NCBI GenBank assembly: GCA_014804245.1
Contig: JAAVAE010000057.1
Location: 1 to 45,116 of the forward strand
Source: Lachnospiraceae bacterium
Lineage (GTDB): Bacteria; Bacillota; Clostridia; Lachnospirales; Lachnospiraceae
DNA: 45,116 nt
Direction: 5' to 3'
Below the pieces are notes generated by a model, which saw nothing but the letters and a program-made list of their open reading frames with translations, was not told where the DNA came from and searched no databases. Positions 41,076 through 45,116 of this stretch are shown here, piece by piece. How positions within the stretch are numbered: position 1 is the first letter of the stretch; each line of letters begins with the position of its first letter. The position numbers and the translations under genes are program-made.

Positions 41076-42179
41076 TTATAAATATTTATCCCAGAATTCT
41101 TCCAGACAAAGTTCTTCTTCCATAATAATCGTAGCTGCTTCCTTCCCCACATAACGGAAATGCCAGGGTTCAAACTCTATACTGGTGATGTATTCTTTTC
41201 CCTCCGGATAACGAAGGATAAATCCATATTCCGCACAATGCTCTTCCAGCCATTTCCCTGCATTGGTATCCGCAAATCCCTCATCCAGTGTCACATACGT
41301 ATCAGAAACAATGTCTATGGCAAGTCCGATCTGATGCTCACTTGCCCCCGGAACGGTCACTGCCTGGGAAGAAATCTTGTATGCCTCCATATATGACATT
41401 CCTTTGTTCATATATGCCTTGATTTTACGGTTAAATAAAACCTCCTGCCATGCCAGATCCCGATAGGGGGAGCAGATGGCAAGGTTGACGCCATCCTCGC
41501 TTGCCGCATACATCATGGCAAGCAATTCCTCAATAATCCGATCATCACACTTCATTGTTCCCTTAATCGTCTTGATTGGTCCAAGTGAAAATGTATAATC
41601 ATCAGGAATCGGATGCTGCTTGTTGATCAACACCAACTTCCAGTCATCTGCATCAAAAGAAACAGGTTCCGCTGCTGCTGCAGACTCTGTCTCCTCTTTT
41701 GTTTCTACCTCATCCGTATCAACTTCGGTCTGCGCGCCAATCTGCGCATCATCATTTAGAATCTCATCCAGAAGATACTTGTCCGCTCCGTCCATGCCAT
41801 GAAGTTCTGCATCTTCATAACCTTCAAGAACATCCTCATCTTCCAGTATTTCCAACTCATCAATTTGAATCTGCTGCGCATCTGCCAATGTTATATCGGA
41901 GGTTACCGCCGCTGTGACCAAAGTCTCTTTCTCCTTGCCGGATACGAAACCGTTTTCCTCCTGAAATACGGGATAAGAAAAACTATTGCCCACCATAAAG
42001 CAACATAGTATAAAAACCGTGCATGCAAACCGCTTGGTTCCTTTTCTAAGATAATCAAAAATATTGTGTAAAAGCATGGTCACTGCCAGTCCGATAATTG
42101 CCGGCACTCTTAATATCCTGCTGTGGCGTCCCATGCTAATAAAATACGCCTTTGCTCTCTCGTTTAAACTTCTTTTCAT
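41076..42179 (-). CDS. VanY-type D-Ala-D-Ala carboxypeptidase
   Basis: The 367-residue protein has an N-terminal cytosolic/membrane region with two hydrophobic stretches (about 24-40 and 51-66), then an acidic linker (residues 95-170, very rich in Asp and Glu). The C-terminal peptidase domain carries zinc ligands in SEHQIGLAIDI (H282, D289) and EPWHFRYV (E337, H340), plus SPYRDLAWQ (237-245). VanY/DacB-type enzymes trim the terminal D-Ala from peptidoglycan stems. Without VanA/H/X genes nearby it is a housekeeping wall enzyme, not a resistance operon. It is the first gene of the leftward run with tgt and yajC. Confidence 0.88.
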   Translation of the reverse strand: MKRSLNERAKAYFISMGRHSRILRVPAIIGLAVTMLLHNIFDYLRKGTKRFACTVFILCCFMVGNSFSYPVFQEENGFVSGKEKETLVTAAVTSDITLADAQQIQIDELEILEDEDVLEGYEDAELHGMDGADKYLLDEILNDDAQIGAQTEVDTDEVETKEETESAAAAEPVSFDADDWKLVLINKQHPIPDDYTFSLGPIKTIKGTMKCDDRIIEELLAMMYAASEDGVNLAICSPYRDLAWQEVLFNRKIKAYMNKGMSYMEAYKISSQAVTVPGASEHQIGLAIDIVSDTYVTLDEGFADTNAGKWLEEHCAEYGFILRYPEGKEYITSIEFEPWHFRYVGKEAATIIMEEELCLEEFWDKYL

Positions 42180-42209
42180 CTTTCCCTGCCTAAAATTTTA
42201 TCGCCCAAG

Positions 42210-42234
42210 CGTATCGTTAAAACGTATCGTTAAA
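42210..42234. repeat. Tandem direct repeat CGTATCGTTAAA
   Basis: Two exact 12-bp copies lie at 42210-42221 and 42223-42234 (period 13). They sit between the divergent VanY-type gene and aroC, upstream of the aroC promoter. The period is too short for a same-face pair of helical turns but suits a dimer of half-sites. Possible operator. Confidence 0.5.
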
Positions 42235-42295
42235 GCGATTTACATAATATTTTACACAAATCTTTCCGATTCTACAATAGTTGATATAAAAATAT

Positions 42296-42324
42296 TTGTA
42301 AAATAAATATATATCAGCTATAAT
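42296..42324 (+). promoter_or_regulatory. aroC promoter
   Basis: -35 TTGTAA (42296-42301) and -10 TATAAT (42319-42324) are exactly 17 bases apart, 34 bases before the aroC ATG, in an A/T-rich region. Confidence 0.75.
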
Positions 42325-42358
42325 TTTTAAGTAAATTTATTCTTGAAAGGAGTTTTTT

Positions 42359-43456
42359 ATGGCAGGTTCTACATTTGGAACGATATTTAAAATAACCACT
42401 TGGGGAGAATCCCACGGGAAAGCCTTAGGTGTTGTGATTGACGGCTGTCCTGCCGGGCTTTCGCTGTGCGCGGAGGATATCCAGCCCTATCTTGACCGCC
42501 GTAAGCCCGGTCAGACCTCCATCTCCACCCCCAGAAAAGAGTCGGACCAGGTGGAAATACTTTCCGGCGTCTTTGCAGGCAAGACCACCGGAACCCCCAT
42601 TTCGCTGATGGTTCCCAATACATCCCAAAAGTCATCTGATTACAGCGAAATTGCTTCCTATTATAGACCGGGGCATGCTGATTATACCTTTGATTCCAAA
42701 TACGGCTTCCGCGATTATACCGGAGGCGGACGTTCCTCGGGGCGGGAAACCATTGGCAGAGTAGCCGCAGGGGCTGTTGCCATTAAGATTTTAAAGGAAA
42801 TGGGAATTTCGGTCACGGCTTATACTAAGTCTATCGGTCCTGTCACCATAGATATGTCCCATTTCAATAAAGAGACGATTTACCATACCGCTACCTGTAT
42901 GCCGGACGAAGCTGCGGACCAAAAGGCTCTGGCTTACCTGAAAGAATGTATGACCAGGAAAGATTCCAGCGGCGGAATCATTGAATGTATCGCTTCGGGG
43001 CTTCCTGCAGGCATCGGCGATCCCGTATTCGAAAAGCTGGATGCCAATCTTGCAAAAGCTATTATGTCTATCGGCGCAGTAAAAGCGGTGGAAATCGGTG
43101 ATGGAAATTCCGTGTCAACGGCTGTGGGTTCTAAGAACAATGACGCCTTTACAAATACAGACGGAACCGTGACCAAAAAAACAAATCATTCGGGAGGAAT
43201 CCTGGGCGGTATCAGCGATGGTTCCCAGATTATTTTAAGAGCACATGTAAAGCCCACTCCCTCTATCTTTTCCACCCAGGAAACCGTAAACAAGAACATG
43301 GAAAATATAGAAATTGCCATCAAAGGGCGCCATGATCCTGTCATTGTCCCCAGAGCCGTAGTCGTGGTGGAAGCCATGACTGCACTCACGATTCTGGATG
43401 CATGTATGCTTAATATGACAGCAAGACTTGACTATCTTACAAAGTTCTACAACTAA
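42359..43456 (+). CDS. aroC: Chorismate synthase
   Basis: The 365-residue FMN-dependent enzyme makes chorismate from EPSP, the last step of the common aromatic pathway. Signatures are [19 protein letters not shown] (17-35), [20 protein letters not shown] with the flavin-site residues, and [20 protein letters not shown] near the C-terminus. AAAGGAG precedes the ATG. It is monocistronic here, with its own promoter and a hairpin after it; no other aro genes lie in the window. Confidence 0.96.
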   Translation: MAGSTFGTIFKITTWGESHGKALGVVIDGCPAGLSLCAEDIQPYLDRRKPGQTSISTPRKESDQVEILSGVFAGKTTGTPISLMVPNTSQKSSDYSEIASYYRPGHADYTFDSKYGFRDYTGGGRSSGRETIGRVAAGAVAIKILKEMGISVTAYTKSIGPVTIDMSHFNKETIYHTATCMPDEAADQKALAYLKECMTRKDSSGGIIECIASGLPAGIGDPVFEKLDANLAKAIMSIGAVKAVEIGDGNSVSTAVGSKNNDAFTNTDGTVTKKTNHSGGILGGISDGSQIILRAHVKPTPSIFSTQETVNKNMENIEIAIKGRHDPVIVPRAVVVVEAMTALTILDACMLNMTARLDYLTKFYN

Positions 43457-43503
43457 AACAACGAATGCCGCGCTTCGCGAAACATTCTTATGTTAAACAA
43501 AAC

Positions 43504-43545
43504 TGACCTCCAGGCATCAGATTCGGATCTAATGTCTGGAGGTCA
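43504..43545. terminator. Hairpin between convergent aroC and lactonase genes
   Basis: TGACCTCCAG (43504-43513) pairs with CTGGAGGTCA (43536-43545), and an inner partial stem extends to a TCGG loop. The stem is strong; the following U-tracts are short on both sides (CTTCTT rightward, TTTTG leftward). Likely a shared terminator. Confidence 0.65.
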
Positions 43546-43555
43546 CTTCTTAAGC

Positions 43556-44617
43556 CTATTTCAAACGGTAAAAAATAATGCAATTCGGTTGATCCACTTT
43601 CATTTCCTTTCCATTCATGACCATGGTTCCTTTTTTCATATCGATACTGAAAAAGGTCATTGAATTAGATTCGTGATTTAAAGAAACCAAATGTCTGTTA
43701 TCTGGGAACAAGGCTGCATCTTTAGGGTAATCACCGCTGACCGGCAGACAGAAGTTCTTGATAAGCAGTCCCGTGTCCCGATCGATGGTATAAACAATGA
43801 CACTGTTGTCCCCTGCATTTGAACTGCAAAGGTATCTGAAGTCCTCCGAAAAATTAAGTGCGCTGGCTGCTGACCCACCGGCGTGGTACCTATTTAAAGT
43901 GGAAATATTCTGTATCTTGTCAAAAACCGGATTTCCATGCTCATCAACGTAATAAGTGTACACATCAATATAATTTTTCAGTTCGTGCACAATGTACAAA
44001 AAACTGCCGTCCTTTGAAAATTTCAAATGGCGGGGTGCAGATTCCTGTTCGCTTCTGATAATATCCACCTGCCGGAGTTTTCCGTTTACATGATTAAGTT
44101 CATAAACTACCACATGATCCATTCCCAAATCTGCTGCGCATAAAAACTTGTTGTCCCTGGTCATCTTCACACAATTGATATGGGGTCTGAAATTCCTTTC
44201 TGCAATGCTTCCCAGACCTTTATGGAAAATCTCCTCTGTAATCTCTCCTATGGCGCCGTTTTCTTCTACCCGCAGAACTGTAAGCTTTGCATCATGATAT
44301 CCTGCCACAAAAAGGAATTTATCGTCATAATCCGTTGATAAGTAGCATCCCCGCATACCGTTGATCGACGCATGATTAATCACTTTAAGACTTCCATCAT
44401 CCAGTATCTTGTAAGATTCCACCCCGAAATCCGTAATCGAATACAGATATTTACGGTTGTGAGATATTGTCACATAAGAAGAATTCGTTATTTCCACCTG
44501 ATCCTTCTCGGAAAATCTGCCGTTTTCTATATCCACGTCATAAATCTTTATTCCGAAACTGCTCTTATTTCCTGATGTGTAAGTGGATACGTAGGCTACA
44601 TATTTTTCTTTTCCCAT
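43556..44617 (-). CDS. Lactonase family beta-propeller (6-phosphogluconolactonase-like)
   Basis: The 353-residue cytosolic protein has repeated beta-propeller blades, each with a strand like RKYLYSITDFGVESYKI, KFLCAADLGMDHVVVYEL, SFLYIVHELKNYIDVYTY or RYLCSSNAGDNSVIVYTI. Conserved family residues are in RPHINCVKM, APRHLKFSKDG and YPKDAALFPDNRHLVSLNHE. This is the seven-bladed Pgl/YbhE type, which can hydrolyse 6-phosphogluconolactone, though many members have other or unknown substrates. It is monocistronic behind a good promoter. No glucose-6-phosphate dehydrogenase gene is adjacent. Confidence 0.85.
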   Translation of the reverse strand: MGKEKYVAYVSTYTSGNKSSFGIKIYDVDIENGRFSEKDQVEITNSSYVTISHNRKYLYSITDFGVESYKILDDGSLKVINHASINGMRGCYLSTDYDDKFLFVAGYHDAKLTVLRVEENGAIGEITEEIFHKGLGSIAERNFRPHINCVKMTRDNKFLCAADLGMDHVVVYELNHVNGKLRQVDIIRSEQESAPRHLKFSKDGSFLYIVHELKNYIDVYTYYVDEHGNPVFDKIQNISTLNRYHAGGSAASALNFSEDFRYLCSSNAGDNSVIVYTIDRDTGLLIKNFCLPVSGDYPKDAALFPDNRHLVSLNHESNSMTFFSIDMKKGTMVMNGKEMKVDQPNCIIFYRLK

Positions 44618-44678
44618 GATGATTCCCTCTTATACTCTTTTTGATAAATAAATTGCTATCTGTAAATAGACCATTTTC

Positions 44679-44707
44679 ATTATAGCACAGGTTATTTTTC
44701 CACACAA
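44679..44707 (-). promoter_or_regulatory. Lactonase gene promoter
   Basis: Leftward -35 TTGTGT (44702-44707) and extended -10 TGCTATAAT (core TATAAT 44679-44684) with a 17-base spacer, about 60 bases before the ATG. Confidence 0.75.
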
Positions 44708-44759
44708 TAAAAGATGGTTTTACTTTTTCATAAATTCATCATTGGTCTATTAATAGTCC

Positions 44760-44896
44760 GCACAGGATAGGTAAGTATACCAACGTCGTCGCGCTCTCGC
44801 TCTATAAAAACGTAACAGACGCTAGACTCGAAAGGACCTCGTCAAGCGCTGACGTTTTTATAAGGACTCCTTTTGGTATACTTACCTATCCTGTGC
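44760..44896 (-). repeat. Conserved-core palindromic element, copy B
   Basis: Arms 44760-44782 and 44874-44896 are a perfect 23-bp inverted pair, GCACAGGATAGGTAAGTATA-CCA on the left. The 91-bp core (44783-44873) read on the minus strand starts AAAGGAGTCCTT and ends GAGCGAGAGCGCGACGACG, matching copies A and C. Its hairpin is AAAAACGT/ACGTTTTT. The arms share nothing with the arms of A or C. It lies about 50 bases upstream of the lactonase promoter. Confidence 0.9.
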
Positions 44897-44961
44897 TACG
44901 TTATCGGACAGCCTGCAAAGTAACTAATGTTCACTATTTTTCACCAGGTAGCCAATGCACA

Positions 44962-45100
44962 GCTCTGAGAGGATAAATAATCCATAAGGAGCCCCTCAAA
45001 AAGCGTCAGCACTTAGCGAGGTTCCTCACGAGCTTAGTGCCTGCTACGCTTTTTGCGGAGCGGGAGCGCGGCGACGTTGGATTATTTATCCTCTCAGAGC
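44962..45100 (+). repeat. Conserved-core palindromic element, copy C
   Basis: Arms 44962-44984 and 45078-45100 are a perfect 23-bp inverted pair, and weaker pairing continues outward (ACCAG near 44943 and 45106). The 93-bp core (44985-45077) starts TAAGGAGCCCCT and ends GAGCGGGAGCGCGGCGACG. Its hairpin is AAAAAGCGT/ACGCTTTTT (44998-45006 with 45046-45054). It lies head-to-head with copy B, 65 bases away. No gene is visible between 44618 and the window end. Confidence 0.9.
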
Positions 45101-45116
45101 GTCCCGCTGGTCAAAA

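Noticed and set aside
41076..42179. Vancomycin-resistance operon member
   Set aside because: Only the VanY-type peptidase is present; no VanR/S/H/A/X genes are nearby and the neighbours are tgt and yajC.

Overview
The window looks like a chromosome segment of a low-to-moderate G+C Gram-positive Clostridia, most likely a Lachnospiraceae member. The main reasons are strong AGGAGG ribosome-binding sites, the GGGtGRT-protein/NifU-like gene pair, an aspartate-semialdehyde dehydrogenase of the archaeal/fungal-like type, and Clostridia-type phage replication genes. The genus is an inference.

Positions 1-14090 are the right end of an integrated prophage or phage-like element whose left end lies outside the window. 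A lysogeny switch sits at 11264-11505. A leftward early operon runs from there: a Cro-like protein with two helix-turn-helix units, a second XRE regulator, a SleB-like hydrolase, a Bet/RecT annealase, a RecE-like nuclease, a replisome organiser, a DnaC-type loader, a RusA resolvase, a DUF1351 protein and several small unknowns. It ends with an ArpU-like regulator, a DUF488 protein and an adenine methyltransferase cut by the window edge. Rightward from the switch lie the repressor, a small unknown, a PD-(D/E)XK-fold protein and a tyrosine integrase. The integrase terminator overlaps its own stop codon.

Positions 14200-44617 are host core genome. Leftward blocks are: NifU-like plus GGGtGRT protein (function unknown); argH-asd, then a c-di-GMP phosphodiesterase, a DUF234-type ATPase, topB and a hexapeptide-repeat protein; glgB (with an unusual coiled-coil tail) coupled to an MscS channel; serC-serA; leuB, a GT-C-like membrane protein, ilvD and ilvB; a VanY-type carboxypeptidase, tgt and yajC; and a lactonase-like beta-propeller. 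Rightward genes are an ABC ATPase/permease pair without a binding protein, a 102-residue unknown and aroC. One tRNA-Thr(CGT) is present, and its terminator lies inside the end of the ABC permease gene.

The most unusual content is intergenic. Three copies of one palindromic element occur at 26852-27060, 44760-44896 and 44962-45100. They share a conserved core of about 92 bp that folds into a hairpin with compensatory changes between copies. Each copy is enclosed in long inverted arms whose sequence is completely different from copy to copy. A fourth, 281-bp palindrome with a different core sits at 26434-26714. This conserved-core, private-arm design is the best candidate here for an undescribed structured RNA or mobile palindrome.
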